A DNA stretch of 64,000 nt from Microcella frigidaquae (GCF_014200395.1 NZ_JACHBS010000001.1:248001-312000); one strand, 5' to 3'. Shown: positions 10,058 through 20,180, counted from the first letter of the stretch. Numbers and translations are program-made. The notes: generated by a model from the letters alone, not told the origin.

Positions 10058-10978
10058 ATGGATACCGCTCTCGATCACGCCGTCTCGACGCGACCGCGGA
10101 GCCTCCGCCGGACCGTGGCCGCCTATGTGGCGCTGACGAAGCCCCGGGTCATCGAGCTCCTGCTCGTCACAACGGCGCCTGTCATGATCCTCGCGGCCGA
10201 CGGCCTGCCCAGCATCGCCCTGGTGCTCGCGACCCTCATCGGCGGTGCCCTCTCGGCCGGGTCGGCGGGGGCGTTCAACATGTACATCGACCGCGACATC
10301 GATCGCGTGATGAACCGCACGCAGAACCGTCCGCTCGTGACGGGGGAGATCTCCGATCGGGCGGCGCTGATCTTCGCCTACGCGATCGGGGTCATCTCGA
10401 TCGTCTGGCTGGCTCTCACGACGAACTGGCTGGCCGCCGCGCTGTCGCTCGCCGCGATCGTCTTCTATGTCGTCATCTACACCCTTGTGCTCAAGCGCCG
10501 AACCGAGCAGAACATCATCTGGGGCGGCATCGCGGGCTGCTTCCCGGTGCTGATCGGCTGGTCGGCCGTCACCGGTTCGCTCGACTGGCCGCCATTCATC
10601 CTGTTCCTCGTCGTCTTCCTCTGGACCCCGCCGCACTACTGGCCGCTGTCGATGAAGTACCGCGACGACTACGCGGCCGCCGACGTGCCCATGCTCGCGG
10701 TCATCCGCGACCGCGCGACCGTGGGCGTGCAGGTCGTCCTCTACGCCTGGGCGACCGTGGCGGCCTCGCTGCTGCTGATCCCGATCGCGCCGATGGGCGC
10801 TCTGTACACCGCGGTCGCCGTGCTCGCCGGGGGCTGGTTCATCGTCGAGAGCCACCGCCTCTACGGGCGTGCCGTCCGCGGCCAGGAGGCGGCGCCCATG
10901 CGCGTCTTCCACGCGAGCATCTCGTACCTGACGCTGCTGTTCGTCGCCGTCGGCATCGACCCGCTGCTGCCCTTCTAG
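10058..10978 (+). CDS. ctaB: Protoheme IX farnesyltransferase (heme O synthase)
   Basis: A 306-residue UbiA-type integral membrane prenyltransferase that adds a farnesyl group to heme b to make heme O for cytochrome aa3 oxidase. The prenyl-diphosphate-binding motif is NMYIDRDID (74-82), followed by RPL; about nine hydrophobic helices are visible. It starts at ATG with AAGGAG upstream. ctaA, the next enzyme of the pathway, faces it across an 83-bp gap, and a SURF1 gene for oxidase assembly lies 8 kb away. Confidence 0.95.
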   Translation: MDTALDHAVSTRPRSLRRTVAAYVALTKPRVIELLLVTTAPVMILAADGLPSIALVLATLIGGALSAGSAGAFNMYIDRDIDRVMNRTQNRPLVTGEISDRAALIFAYAIGVISIVWLALTTNWLAAALSLAAIVFYVVIYTLVLKRRTEQNIIWGGIAGCFPVLIGWSAVTGSLDWPPFILFLVVFLWTPPHYWPLSMKYRDDYAAADVPMLAVIRDRATVGVQVVLYAWATVAASLLLIPIAPMGALYTAVAVLAGGWFIVESHRLYGRAVRGQEAAPMRVFHASISYLTLLFVAVGIDPLLPF

Positions 10979-11061
10979 GCGCTGCGCGTCGCGCTGACAG
11001 CCTCGGCACGGCCCGTCTCAGCGGAGTACCCCTCGGCAGTGCGCGGTCGAGCGCAGACTGT

Positions 11062-12030
11062 CTACGCGCTGACAGCCTCGCGCTCGCTGGCCGCGTCGCT
11101 CTCCGCCGCCTCGGCCGCGGTCAACCGCGTGGTCAGCATCACGAGCGTCACCACGGCGACCAGGACGCAGGCCAGCACCATGTGCACGCCGACCAGGATC
11201 ACCGGGAGCCCGAGGCGCGCCTGCGCGATGCCGACGGCGATCTGCACGCCCTCGACGGCGAGGAGCGCGACCGACGCCCGCACCATCGGCGCACGACCGC
11301 TGCGGAACGCGAGCGCGACGAGCAGGAGGGTGAGGCCGAAGGTCGCGTAGGCCGGCCACGAGTGCCAGTGCTGCAGCAGCTCGCTGTCCAGGCCGTTGCG
11401 CGCGGCCCCGCCGTCGCCGGCGTGCGGGCCGGAGCCGGTCACAACGATGCCGATCAGCACGGTCACCCAGGCGCCGACCGCCGTGGCGAGAGCGAGCCGC
11501 CGGAGCGGCACGGGCACCGCCAGTCGACCGGAGGTCCGGCCGCGGTACACGCGGTGGACGTAGACCGTCGCGAGCGCGACGAGCACGGCTGACACGACGA
11601 AGTGGAGGCCCACGATCCAGGGGTTGAGCTCGGTCAGCACAGTGATGCCGCCGATCACCGCCTGCGCGGGGATGCCGAGGCCGAGCGCGACCGTGAGGCG
11701 CAGCAGCTCGGGGCGCTCGCGGCGCAGCCGCAGGATCGACAGGAAAGCCAGGATCGCGATGATCACGAGCACGAAGGTCAGCAGGCGGTTGCCGAACTCG
11801 ACGATGCCGTGGATGCCCATCTCAGGGGTCGCGACGAACGAGTCCTCGGTGCACCGGGGCCAGGTGGGGCAGCCAAGGCCCGAGCCGGTGAGCCGCACGG
11901 CCCCGCCGGTGCCCACGATGAGGGTCTGGCTGACGAGCGATGCCCAGGCGAGCACCCTCACGCGGCGGTCGGCGGTCGAGACGGGAAGCCATCGGTACAG
12001 CCGGTTCACAGCCTGCATCCTCCTCTTCAC
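11062..12030 (-). CDS. ctaA: Heme A synthase (COX15/CtaA family)
   Basis: A 322-residue polytopic membrane protein that oxidises heme O to heme A. TGSGLGCPTWPRC is the family's first-loop cysteine-containing motif, followed by the EFGNR segment with its conserved Glu-x-x-Asn-Arg; eight transmembrane helices are expected. I favour the GTG at 12030 because GGGGAGG precedes it by 5 nt; an in-frame GTG at 12063 is possible but lacks a ribosome site. It converges on ctaB and diverges from the suf operon. Confidence 0.9.
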   Translation of the reverse strand: MKRRMQAVNRLYRWLPVSTADRRVRVLAWASLVSQTLIVGTGGAVRLTGSGLGCPTWPRCTEDSFVATPEMGIHGIVEFGNRLLTFVLVIIAILAFLSILRLRRERPELLRLTVALGLGIPAQAVIGGITVLTELNPWIVGLHFVVSAVLVALATVYVHRVYRGRTSGRLAVPVPLRRLALATAVGAWVTVLIGIVVTGSGPHAGDGGAARNGLDSELLQHWHSWPAYATFGLTLLLVALAFRSGRAPMVRASVALLAVEGVQIAVGIAQARLGLPVILVGVHMVLACVLVAVVTLVMLTTRLTAAEAAESDAASEREAVSA

Positions 12031-12119
12031 GGCGTCCTCCCCTGTAGACTCCAGGGTGTTCACCGTCGCTGTCGATCGCGGGGGCCGAGGCCCACCTGCC
12101 CGCTCCTGCGGTCGCTGTC

Positions 12120-12125
12120 AGTGTA
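12120..12125 (-). promoter_or_regulatory. Candidate -10 element of ctaA
   Basis: Read on the minus strand this is TACACT, about 90 nt before the favoured ctaA start, in the ctaA-sufB divergent region. It implies a leader of roughly 80 nt. A plus-strand TAGACT at 12045-12050 could serve sufB, but would leave a leader of about 190 nt. Neither is certain. Confidence 0.3.
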
Positions 12126-12249
12126 GTTGCGGCGGTTGAGCGTCAGCCGAGCAGCGTCGCCGGAGGACCGACCAGGAGCGGACATCCCCCGCATCAGGAA
12201 TTCCCCCACCGCCCTCGCGGTTGGGTTCGACGAGGAGAAGAGGAACACC

Positions 12250-13668
12250 GTGTCTGACGTGCTCATCGATCGACCGGAGCTCGAGGGCCTCGGCCAGTAC
12301 GAGTTCGGCTGGTCCGACTCCGACGCCGCTGGCGCGTCGGCCCGGCGCGGCATCGACGAGGACGTCGTGCGCAACATCTCGGCGCTCAAGGACGAACCGC
12401 AGTGGATGCTCGACCTCCGCCTGAAGGGCCTCAAGCTGTTCGGCCAGAAGCCGATGCCGATCTGGGGCGCCGACCTGTCGGGGATCGACTTCGACAACAT
12501 CAAGTACTTCGTGCGCACCACCGAGAAGCAGGCGACCTCGTGGGAGGAGCTGCCGGAGGACATCAAGAACACGTACGAGCGACTCGGCATCCCCGAGGCC
12601 GAGCGCCAGCGGCTCGTTGCCGGCGTCGCCGCACAGTACGAGTCGGAGGTGGTGTACCACCAGATCCGCGAGGATCTCGAGGCTCAGGGCGTCATCTTCA
12701 TGGACACCGACACGGCTCTGCGCGAGCACCCGGAGTTCTTCCAGGAGTACTTCGGCACGGTCATCCCCGCCGGCGACAACAAGTTCGCCGCGCTGAACAC
12801 GGCCGTGTGGTCGGGCGGCTCGTTCGTCTACGTGCCGCCGGGGGTCCACGTGGAGATCCCGCTGCAGGCCTACTTCCGCATCAACACCGAGAACATGGGC
12901 CAGTTCGAGCGGACGCTGATCATCGCCGACGAGGGTTCGTACGTGCACTACATCGAGGGCTGCACGGCCCCGATCTACAAGAGCGACTCGCTGCACTCGG
13001 CCGTCGTGGAGATCATCGTCAAGAAGAACGCGCGCGTGCGGTACACGACGATCCAGAACTGGTCGAACAACGTGTACAACCTGGTCACCAAGCGCGCCGT
13101 CGCCCACGAGGGCGCCACCATGGAGTGGATCGACGGCAACATCGGCTCGAAGGTCACGATGAAGTACCCGTCGATCTTCCTCATGGGCGAGCACGCGAAG
13201 GGCGAGACCCTGTCGGTCGCCTTCGCCGGGCCCGGACAGCACCAGGATGCCGGCGCGAAGATGATCCACATGGCGCCGTACACGACCTCGTCGATCGTGT
13301 CGAAGTCCATCGCGCGCGGCGGTGGCCGAGCCGGCTACCGCGGTGAGGTGCGCGTCGACGCGAACGCCCACCACTCGGCCAACACGGTGCGCTGCGACGC
13401 GCTGCTGGTCGACACGATCTCGCGCTCCGACACGTATCCGGCGATCGACATCCGCGTCGATGACGTGCAGCTCGGCCACGAGGCGACCGTGTCGCGCGTG
13501 AGCGAGGAGCAGCTGTTCTACCTGCAGTCGCGCGGCATGCCCGAGGACGAGGCGATGGCGATGATCGTGCGTGGTTTCATCGAGCCCATCGCGCGCGAGC
13601 TGCCGATGGAGTACGCCCTCGAGTTGAACAAGCTCATCGAGATGAACATGGAAGGCAGCGTCGGCTAG
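12250..13668 (+). CDS. sufB: Fe-S cluster assembly scaffold SufB
   Basis: A 472-residue SufB, the scaffold subunit on which Fe-S clusters are built within the SufBCD complex. The long beta-helix region is well conserved ([41 protein letters not shown]) and the C-terminus contains [13 protein letters not shown]. The GTG at 12250 has GAGGAG upstream; an open frame extends about 40 codons earlier with no family homology. No SufR repressor gene is next to it. sufD starts directly after its stop. Confidence 0.95.
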   Translation: MSDVLIDRPELEGLGQYEFGWSDSDAAGASARRGIDEDVVRNISALKDEPQWMLDLRLKGLKLFGQKPMPIWGADLSGIDFDNIKYFVRTTEKQATSWEELPEDIKNTYERLGIPEAERQRLVAGVAAQYESEVVYHQIREDLEAQGVIFMDTDTALREHPEFFQEYFGTVIPAGDNKFAALNTAVWSGGSFVYVPPGVHVEIPLQAYFRINTENMGQFERTLIIADEGSYVHYIEGCTAPIYKSDSLHSAVVEIIVKKNARVRYTTIQNWSNNVYNLVTKRAVAHEGATMEWIDGNIGSKVTMKYPSIFLMGEHAKGETLSVAFAGPGQHQDAGAKMIHMAPYTTSSIVSKSIARGGGRAGYRGEVRVDANAHHSANTVRCDALLVDTISRSDTYPAIDIRVDDVQLGHEATVSRVSEEQLFYLQSRGMPEDEAMAMIVRGFIEPIARELPMEYALELNKLIEMNMEGSVG

Positions 13669-14850
13669 ATGACGTCCGCACCCTCCGCCGCCCCCGAGGC
13701 GGCTCCCCTCCAGCACGCCCACGGCCCCGGGTCTCCGGTGCCCGTGCAGACGCGCTCCGAGCGCTTCGCCTCGGCTCAGCACGCCGACTTCCCGGAGGTC
13801 ACCGGGCGCGAGCTCGAATGGCGGCTGACGCCCGTGGCGAGCATCCGCGACCTGATCGACGGACCTCTCGACGGCTCGCCCTTCCCGGCCGAGGTGTCGC
13901 CGGCCGCGGGCATCACGGTCGAGTGGGTCGGCCGCGACGACGCCCGCATCGGCTCCGCGGGCCTCGCCGAGGAGCGCGCCGCCGCGAACGCCTGGTCGAG
14001 CAGCGAAAAGGCTCTCGTCGTCACGCTCACGGGCGAGGAGACGGTCACCGTGACCGTCGACCGCACCGCGCCCGACGCCGCACCGCGCGCCGCCCACACG
14101 ATCATCACCGCGAAGCCGAACGCGCGCGGCACGGTCATCATCGACCACCGCGGCCCGGCCCGCCTCAGCGAGAACGTCGAGATCATCGCCGAGCAGGGCA
14201 GCGACCTGACCGTCGTGAGCCTGCAGGAGTGGGACGACGAGGCCGTCCACCTCTCGAGCCACTTCGGGCGCGTGGACCGCGATGCCCGGCTCAAGCACGT
14301 CGTCGTGTCGCTCGGCGGTGCCGTCGTGCGCGTGAACCCCTCGGTCGCGCTCGCGGGTGAGGGTGCCGACGGACAGCTGCTCGGCCTGTATTTCGCCGAC
14401 GCCGGTCAGCACCTCGAGCAGCGCGTCTACGTGCACCACATCGCGCCGCACACCGTCAGCCGGGTCAGCTACAAGGGCGCCCTGAACGGACAGGGAGCGC
14501 GCACCGTGTGGGTCGGCGACGTGCTCATCGGCCGCGACGCCACCGGAACCGACTCGTACGAGGAGAACCGCAACCTCGTGCTCAGCGACGGCACCCGCGC
14601 CGACTCGATCCCGAACCTGGAGATCGAGACGGGCGAGATCGCCGGGGCGGGCCACGCGAGCGCCACCGGTCGTTTCGACGACGAGCACCTGTTCTACCTG
14701 CGCGCGCGCGGCATCGATGAGCAGGAGGCTCGACGCCTGGTTGTGCTCGGGTTCCTGCTCGAGGTGGTGCAGCGCATCGGCAACGAGGCGCTCGAGGCCC
14801 GACTGCTCGCCCTGCTCGAGGACGAGCTGGCCGCCGTGGAGGTGGTGTGA
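13669..14850 (+). CDS. sufD: Fe-S cluster assembly protein SufD
   Basis: A 393-residue paralogue of SufB that completes the SufBC2D complex and is linked to iron entry and cluster maturation. The C-terminal SufB/SufD core is clear: HHIAPHTVSRVSYKGALNGQ, SYEENRNLVLSDG and DEHLFYLRARGI. The ATG lies immediately after the sufB TAG with no gap, so it is translationally coupled. Confidence 0.93.
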   Translation: MTSAPSAAPEAAPLQHAHGPGSPVPVQTRSERFASAQHADFPEVTGRELEWRLTPVASIRDLIDGPLDGSPFPAEVSPAAGITVEWVGRDDARIGSAGLAEERAAANAWSSSEKALVVTLTGEETVTVTVDRTAPDAAPRAAHTIITAKPNARGTVIIDHRGPARLSENVEIIAEQGSDLTVVSLQEWDDEAVHLSSHFGRVDRDARLKHVVVSLGGAVVRVNPSVALAGEGADGQLLGLYFADAGQHLEQRVYVHHIAPHTVSRVSYKGALNGQGARTVWVGDVLIGRDATGTDSYEENRNLVLSDGTRADSIPNLEIETGEIAGAGHASATGRFDDEHLFYLRARGIDEQEARRLVVLGFLLEVVQRIGNEALEARLLALLEDELAAVEVV

Positions 14851-14851
14851 C

Positions 14852-15178
14852 ATGACCGCGACCCGCGTCTGCTCGCTCGGGGAGCTCAGCCCGGCGACCG
14901 CCCGCAAGGTTGTCGTCGACGGCAAGCCCGTCGCCGTCGTCATGGATTCCGCCGGGGCCGTGCACGCCCTCGGCGACACGTGCACCCACGGTGAGATCTC
15001 GCTGAGCGAGGGCTTCGTCGAGGACGACGCCATCGAGTGCTGGGCGCACGGCTCGAAGTTCGACCTCGGCAGCGGCAAGCCCCGCAACTTCCCGGCCTAC
15101 GAGCCGGTTCCCGTCTACACCGTGACCATCGACGGCGACGACGTCCTCGTCGATGTCGACCAGACCATCGCCGGCTGA
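14852..15178 (+). CDS. Rieske-type [2Fe-2S] ferredoxin in the suf operon
   Basis: A 108-residue single-domain Rieske protein. The two ligand pairs are C-T-H (in DTCTHGEIS) and C-W-A-H, about 16 residues apart, which fits C-x-H-x16-C-x2-H. Such proteins are usually annotated as non-heme iron oxygenase ferredoxin subunits, but the position between sufD and sufC suggests a role in electron supply or cluster assembly. The ATG at 14852 is 1 nt after the sufD stop and follows GGAGG. The frame is open further upstream inside sufD but is not coding there. Confidence 0.9.
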   Translation: MTATRVCSLGELSPATARKVVVDGKPVAVVMDSAGAVHALGDTCTHGEISLSEGFVEDDAIECWAHGSKFDLGSGKPRNFPAYEPVPVYTVTIDGDDVLVDVDQTIAG

Positions 15179-15224
15179 CCGCCGCACCCGACTCCCCCCA
15201 CGACACAGAGGACCAGCCAGAGCA

Positions 15225-15989
<765 letters not shown>

Positions 15990-15993
15990 AGCC

Positions 15994-16323
15994 ATGCCCA
16001 CCGCACTGGAACCGCAGCTCTTCGACAAGGTCGAGGAGGGGCTGAAGGACGTCGTCGACCCCGAGCTGGGGGTCAATATCGTCGACCTCGGCCTCGTCTA
16101 CGACCTCGCCTGGGATGAGGAGAGCGACGCGCTCATCATCTCGATGACGCTGACCTCCGCGGGCTGTCCGTTGACGGACGTCATCGAGGAGTCGGTGGCG
16201 AACGCCCTCGACGGCATCGTTGAGCAGTTCCGCATCAACTGGGTGTGGATGCCCCCGTGGGGCCCCGAGCGCATCACGGACGACGGTCGCGACATGATGA
16301 GAGCGCTCGGATTCAGCATTTGA
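15994..16323 (+). CDS. sufT: SufT-like metal-sulfur cluster assembly factor (DUF59/MIP18)
   Basis: A 109-residue DUF59 protein with the VDPELGVNIVDLGLVY motif and the conserved cysteine C58 in TSAGCPLTD. Family members take part in Fe-S cluster maturation, which fits its place at the end of the suf operon. No cysteine desulfurase (sufS) or sufU scaffold gene follows, although they often sit here in other actinobacteria. Transcription probably ends at the strong hairpin 70 bp downstream. Confidence 0.9.
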   Translation: MPTALEPQLFDKVEEGLKDVVDPELGVNIVDLGLVYDLAWDEESDALIISMTLTSAGCPLTDVIEESVANALDGIVEQFRINWVWMPPWGPERITDDGRDMMRALGFSI

Positions 16324-16392
16324 CGGCCCAGTGGACCGTCAGTCCCGAGCGCTCCGCCGACAGGCGGTTGGGCTTCAGCATCTGAGAGCCTC

Positions 16393-16436
16393 AACGAGGA
16401 AGGGCCCCTGCTATCCGGCAGGGGCCCTTCCTCGTT
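16393..16436. terminator. Strong hairpin terminator between sufT and bioY
   Basis: A 19-bp perfect inverted repeat (arms 16393-16411 and 16418-16436) encloses a 6-nt loop, TATCCG. The arms begin with AACGAGGAAGGGCCCC. The palindromic A-rich/T-rich ends make it usable from both directions, so it can end both the suf operon and bioY. T-tracts are short. Confidence 0.85.
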
Positions 16437-16447
16437 CGCGGACTGCG

Positions 16448-17089
16448 TCAGTCGTGGCGTGGCGCCCGCTCGGCGGCGGCCCAGAGCGCGGGCAGCAGGG
16501 CCGCCGCAATCGCGGCCTTGATGATCCCGCCGATGATGAACGGGTAGAAGCCGGAGATGAGCACCGACTGGGGGTCGTTCGGCAGACCGAACTGACCGAG
16601 CGCGACGGCGAGCCAGGGCAGGCCGAAAGCGAAGACGACGAGCGAGCCGCCGATGAAGGTGATGATCGGCTTGTACCAGCCGCGGTCCCACGAGCGCTCG
16701 GCGGCCCAGCCGACGATCGCGGCCGAGGCGATGAAGCCGATGATGTAGCCGAAGCTCGGCGCGGTCAAGGCCGCGAGCCCGGTGAGGTGCGAGCCGTCGT
16801 CCTGCGGCGCGAAGATCGGCAGACCGGCGAGCCCGAGAACGGCGTAGAGGGCGAGGGATGCGGCGCCGCGCGCGGCGCCGAGGCTGGCGCCGACCAGCAG
16901 CACCGCGAGGGTCTGGCCGGTGACGGGAACGGGCCAGAGCGGCACGGCGACCTGAGCGAGCACCGCCACCAGGGCAGTGCCGGCGATGACGAGGGCGATA
17001 TCGCTCGCCCACGAACGGGCGATGACCCGGTCGACCAGCGTGATGCGGTCGGGAGCGGCGGGGGAGAGAGCGGTGGTGGCGTTCGACAC
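16448..17089 (-). CDS. bioY: Biotin transporter BioY (ECF S component)
   Basis: A 213-residue membrane protein with about six hydrophobic helices. VPLWPVPVTGQTLAVLLVGA near residue 50 and the Gly/Ala-rich ARGAASLALYAVLGLAGLPIF segment are the BioY signature. It is the substrate-binding subunit of an energy-coupling-factor biotin importer. No bioM/bioN energising genes are adjacent, so it would work alone or share a module encoded elsewhere. The GTG at 17089 follows AGAGGA. Confidence 0.92.
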   Translation of the reverse strand: MSNATTALSPAAPDRITLVDRVIARSWASDIALVIAGTALVAVLAQVAVPLWPVPVTGQTLAVLLVGASLGAARGAASLALYAVLGLAGLPIFAPQDDGSHLTGLAALTAPSFGYIIGFIASAAIVGWAAERSWDRGWYKPIITFIGGSLVVFAFGLPWLAVALGQFGLPNDPQSVLISGFYPFIIGGIIKAAIAAALLPALWAAAERAPRHD

Positions 17090-17134
17090 GGCGGAGGTTC
17101 CTCTGCATGAGACGTCGGGTGCGGGGGACACGGC

Positions 17135-17140
17135 TAGACT
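17135..17140 (+). promoter_or_regulatory. Candidate -10 element of the ABC-F gene
   Basis: TAGACT lies in the bioY/ABC-F divergent gap, 60 bp before the GTG at 17201, implying a leader of about 53 nt. ABC-F genes are often controlled by leader attenuation, but no obvious small ORF was recognised here. Confidence 0.35.
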
Positions 17141-17200
17141 ATCGGGCTGGCCCCCGTCGCCCGGGGTCGTCGAATCCCACCAAAGAATCGGACGTTCACT

Positions 17201-18799
17201 GTGCTTGCCGTACACGACCTCGAGATCCGGGTCGGCGCGCGCCTGCTGATGGAGAACGTCAGCTTCCAGGTCGCCAAGGGCGACAAGATCGGTCTGGTCG
17301 GGCGGAACGGCGCCGGCAAGACGACGATGACCCGTGCCCTCGCGGGCGAGGGACAGCCGACCGGCGGCACCATCACGCGCAGCGGCGAGATCGGCTACCT
17401 GCCGCAGGATCCGCGCGCGGGCGATCCGGAGCAGCTGGCCCGCACCCGCATCCTCGACGCCCGCGGACTCGGGCAGATCGTGCTCGATATGCAGCAGGCC
17501 ACCGTCGACATGGGCAGCAGCGACCCGGCCGTCGCCGAGAAGGCGATGGCCCGCTACGGGCGGCTGACCGACCGCTTCCACGCGCTCGGCGGCTACGCGG
17601 CCGAGGCGGAGGCCGCCGCGATCGCGAGCAACCTGAGCCTTCCCGACCGCATCCTGAGCCAACCGCTCAGCACGCTGTCGGGAGGCCAGCGACGCCGCAT
17701 CGAGTTGGCCCGCATCCTGTTCAGCGACGCCGAGACGATGATCCTCGACGAGCCGACGAACCACCTCGACGCCGACTCCGTGGTCTGGCTCCGTGACTTC
17801 CTGAAGGCGTACCAGGGCGGCTTCATCGTGATCAGCCACGACGTGCAGCTCGTCGAGGAGACCGTCAACCGGGTCTTCTACCTCGACGCCAACCGGCAGG
17901 TCATCGACATCTACAACATGGGGTGGAAGAACTACCTGCGGCAGCGCGAGGCCGACGAGGAGCGCCGCAAGAAGGAGCGCGCCAACGTCGAGAAGAAGGC
18001 GACCGCGCTGCAGCTGCAGGCCGCCCGTTTCGGAGCGAAGGCCTCGAAGGCGGCCGCCGCGCACCAGATGGTGGCACGCGCCGAGAAGATGCTCTCCGGG
18101 CTGGAGGAGGTGCGGGCGGTCGACCGCGTCGCGAAGCTGCGGTTCCCCGAGCCCGCTCCCGTCGGCAAGACCCCGCTGCAGGCCCACAACCTGTCGAAGA
18201 GCTACGGCTCGCTGGAGATCTTCACCGCGGTCGATCTCGCCGTCGATCGCGGCTCGCGCGTGGTCATCCTGGGCCTCAACGGTGCCGGCAAGACGACGCT
18301 GCTGCGGATCCTCGCCGGGGTCGACCAGCCCGATACCGGCATCATCGAGCCCGGTCACGGGCTGCGCATCGGCTATTACGCGCAGGAGCACGAGACGCTC
18401 GACGTGAAGCGCTCCGTTCTCGAGAACATGATGAGCGCGAGCGATGCGATCACCGAGCGGGAGGCGCGCAGCGTGCTCGGCTCGTTCCTGTTCATCGGTG
18501 ATGACGTTCAGAAGCCCGCTGGCGTGCTGTCCGGCGGCGAGAAGACGCGCCTCTCGCTCGCGACCCTGGTGGTCTCGAAGGCGAATCTGCTGCTGCTCGA
18601 CGAGCCGACGAACAACCTCGACCCCGCCAGCCGGGCGGAGATCCTGGGGGCTCTTGCGAGCTACAGCGGCGCGGTGATCCTCGTCAGCCACGACGAGGGA
18701 GCCGTGGAGGCGCTGAACCCCGAGCGCGTGCTCATCATGCCCGACGGCGTCGAGGACCTCTGGACGGCCGACTACGCCGAGCTGATCTCGCTCGCCTGA
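17201..18799 (+). CDS. ABC-F family ATP-binding protein
   Basis: A 532-residue protein with two ABC ATPase domains and no membrane segments. Domain 1 has Walker A GRNGAGKTT (34-42), LSGGQRR (159-165) and ILDEPTNHLD (181-190). A charged linker rich in Lys/Arg/Glu (about 245-300) joins it to domain 2 with GLNGAGKTT (358-366), LSGGEKTR (443-450) and LDEPTNNLD. ABC-F proteins act on ribosomes as translation factors or antibiotic-protection proteins; which applies here cannot be read from sequence. Its end overlaps the facing SURF1 gene by 28 bp. Confidence 0.9.
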   Translation: MLAVHDLEIRVGARLLMENVSFQVAKGDKIGLVGRNGAGKTTMTRALAGEGQPTGGTITRSGEIGYLPQDPRAGDPEQLARTRILDARGLGQIVLDMQQATVDMGSSDPAVAEKAMARYGRLTDRFHALGGYAAEAEAAAIASNLSLPDRILSQPLSTLSGGQRRRIELARILFSDAETMILDEPTNHLDADSVVWLRDFLKAYQGGFIVISHDVQLVEETVNRVFYLDANRQVIDIYNMGWKNYLRQREADEERRKKERANVEKKATALQLQAARFGAKASKAAAAHQMVARAEKMLSGLEEVRAVDRVAKLRFPEPAPVGKTPLQAHNLSKSYGSLEIFTAVDLAVDRGSRVVILGLNGAGKTTLLRILAGVDQPDTGIIEPGHGLRIGYYAQEHETLDVKRSVLENMMSASDAITEREARSVLGSFLFIGDDVQKPAGVLSGGEKTRLSLATLVVSKANLLLLDEPTNNLDPASRAEILGALASYSGAVILVSHDEGAVEALNPERVLIMPDGVEDLWTADYAELISLA

Positions 18800-19650
18800 C
18801 GGCCCGCTCGGCTCTCGTCATCCGCGTCGAGCAGAGCGTCCTCGATCTCATCGTCGGTCGGCCCGACCCTGCGCCGCCGCCGCGGGGGAGCGATCGGCTC
18901 GCCGCTCTCGGCCGCGCGCAGGACGCGGTGCTCGTGACGGAGCGCCCAGCCGAAGCCGATGAAGCCGAGCAGCGCGAAGAGATACCACTGGAAGGTGTAG
19001 CTGAGGTGCGGTCCCTCATCGGCAACAGGACGCAGAGCGGCGACCGGGCGCTCGGCCGAAGCGGGCTGCTCGCGGTCGAGCAGGCCGTAGGCGCCCTCGA
19101 TGACGGGGCCGCCGCTCACCCGCTCGGCGAGCTCAGGAAGGTGGATCGTCGCGATCTGCCCCTCCGGTGCGCCGCGCCCCGCGATCGTCGGCTCGCCCGG
19201 CTTGAGCCGAGCGATCACCTCGACGGGGCCTTCTGGGGGTGCGGGCACGGCGTCGGGGGAGTCCTGCTCATCGCCGGTCGGCACCCAGCCGCGGTTGACG
19301 ATGAACACGGCGCCCGAGTCGAGCAGCAGCGGCGTCAGGACCTCGAACCCGGGGCGGCCGCCGAACGGGCGGTTGCGCACCAGCAGCTGCTCATCGACCA
19401 GGTACTCGCCCTCGAGCACGACGGGGGTCCACTCGGCGGCGGGGTCGAGGGGCGCGTCGCCCGGCAGCACTTCGGTGAGGGCGACCGGAGGGGCATCCCA
19501 GTTCTGCGCGACGACGCGGATCTCGGCGACGGCCTCCAGGCGGCGCGCCCACTGCCACTGCGCCAGCCCCACGCACACCACTGCGAACAGCGTCGTGAAC
19601 GCCAGCCAGCCCAGCCAGCGCCGCGTCAGGGCCAGCGCGAGGATGCTCAC
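18772..19650 (-). CDS. SURF1 family cytochrome oxidase biogenesis protein
   Basis: A 292-residue membrane protein with the SURF1 layout: an N-terminal helix (about 10-31) containing GLAQWQWARR, a large external domain with RNRPFGGRPGFEVLTPL and VNRGWVP, and a second helix near residue 225 (FQWYLFALLGFIGFGWAL). The Arg-rich C-terminal tail is cytoplasmic. SURF1 helps insert heme A into subunit I of aa3 oxidase, linking it with ctaA/ctaB in this window. It is the last gene of a three-gene minus-strand operon. Confidence 0.92.
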   Translation of the reverse strand: MSILALALTRRWLGWLAFTTLFAVVCVGLAQWQWARRLEAVAEIRVVAQNWDAPPVALTEVLPGDAPLDPAAEWTPVVLEGEYLVDEQLLVRNRPFGGRPGFEVLTPLLLDSGAVFIVNRGWVPTGDEQDSPDAVPAPPEGPVEVIARLKPGEPTIAGRGAPEGQIATIHLPELAERVSGGPVIEGAYGLLDREQPASAERPVAALRPVADEGPHLSYTFQWYLFALLGFIGFGWALRHEHRVLRAAESGEPIAPPRRRRRVGPTDDEIEDALLDADDESRAGRQASEISSA

Positions 19651-19656
19651 GAGGAG

Positions 19657-19899
19657 TTATTCTCCCCGCTCTGGCACGCTCTCGACGGCCACGCCCGCTG
19701 GCGTGTTCGTCACCGGGAACCCGCGGGCGTCCACGTAGTCGTAGAGGTAGTCGCGATGCTCCTCGCAGGCCAGCCACACCTTGACCCGATCGGGGGTGTG
19801 AATGCGGGGGTTGCGCCAGTTGACCGCCCAGGTCGCTTCCTCTTTGCAGCCGGCACGCGAGCAGCGGCGGCTCGTGATGGCCCCGGGCAGGTCGATCAC
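19657..19899 (-). CDS. Small Cys/His-rich conserved protein
   Basis: An 80-residue protein with RRCSRAGC near the start and WLACEEHRDYL in the middle. The spacing C-x4-C then C-x2-H suggests a small zinc-binding fold. Related short proteins occur beside DUF3099 and SURF1 genes in Microbacteriaceae; I recall some being labelled acetone carboxylase in databases, which the size makes implausible. The GTG start overlaps the stop of the upstream DUF3099 gene by 3 bp (GTGA), and SURF1 begins 6 bp downstream. Function unknown. Confidence 0.75.
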   Translation of the reverse strand: MIDLPGAITSRRCSRAGCKEEATWAVNWRNPRIHTPDRVKVWLACEEHRDYLYDYVDARGFPVTNTPAGVAVESVPERGE

Positions 19900-20174
19900 G
19901 CGCGGTCCTCCCCCACGGGCAGGAGCGCGCCGGGACGCTCGACGGCGCGTCCGGCGGAGTTCACGACGGTGTTCGCGGCGACCACCGCGACGTAGGGCAA
20001 CACGACCGCACCGAAGGCGGGAATCAGCAGCCACCAGCCGGGCGTGACGAAGCACGCCATGATGCACACCATGCGCACCGCCATGGCCACGGAGTACTTG
20101 ACCATGCGGGCCTTGCGCTCCTCATCGGGCGAGGTGGGGAGGCTGGTGATCGCATGGGACTGCGGCTTCGACAC
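19896..20174 (-). CDS. DUF3099 domain-containing membrane protein
   Basis: A 92-residue protein with two transmembrane helices (about 30-45 and 48-70) following a polar N-terminus. ERKARMVKYSVAMAVRMVC and GAVVLPYVAVVAAN are the DUF3099 signature. No ribosome site precedes the GTG at 20174, but TACCAT (minus strand, 20186-20181) ends 6 nt before it, so a leaderless mRNA is likely. It is the first gene of the operon with the Cys-rich protein and SURF1. Function unknown. Confidence 0.8.
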   Translation of the reverse strand: MSKPQSHAITSLPTSPDEERKARMVKYSVAMAVRMVCIMACFVTPGWWLLIPAFGAVVLPYVAVVAANTVVNSAGRAVERPGALLPVGEDRA

Positions 20175-20180
20175 ATCGCG

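Noticed and set aside
12118..15087. Minus-strand open frame of about 989 codons opposite sufB and sufD
   Set aside because: Same antisense effect; sufB and sufD are unmistakable on the plus strand.
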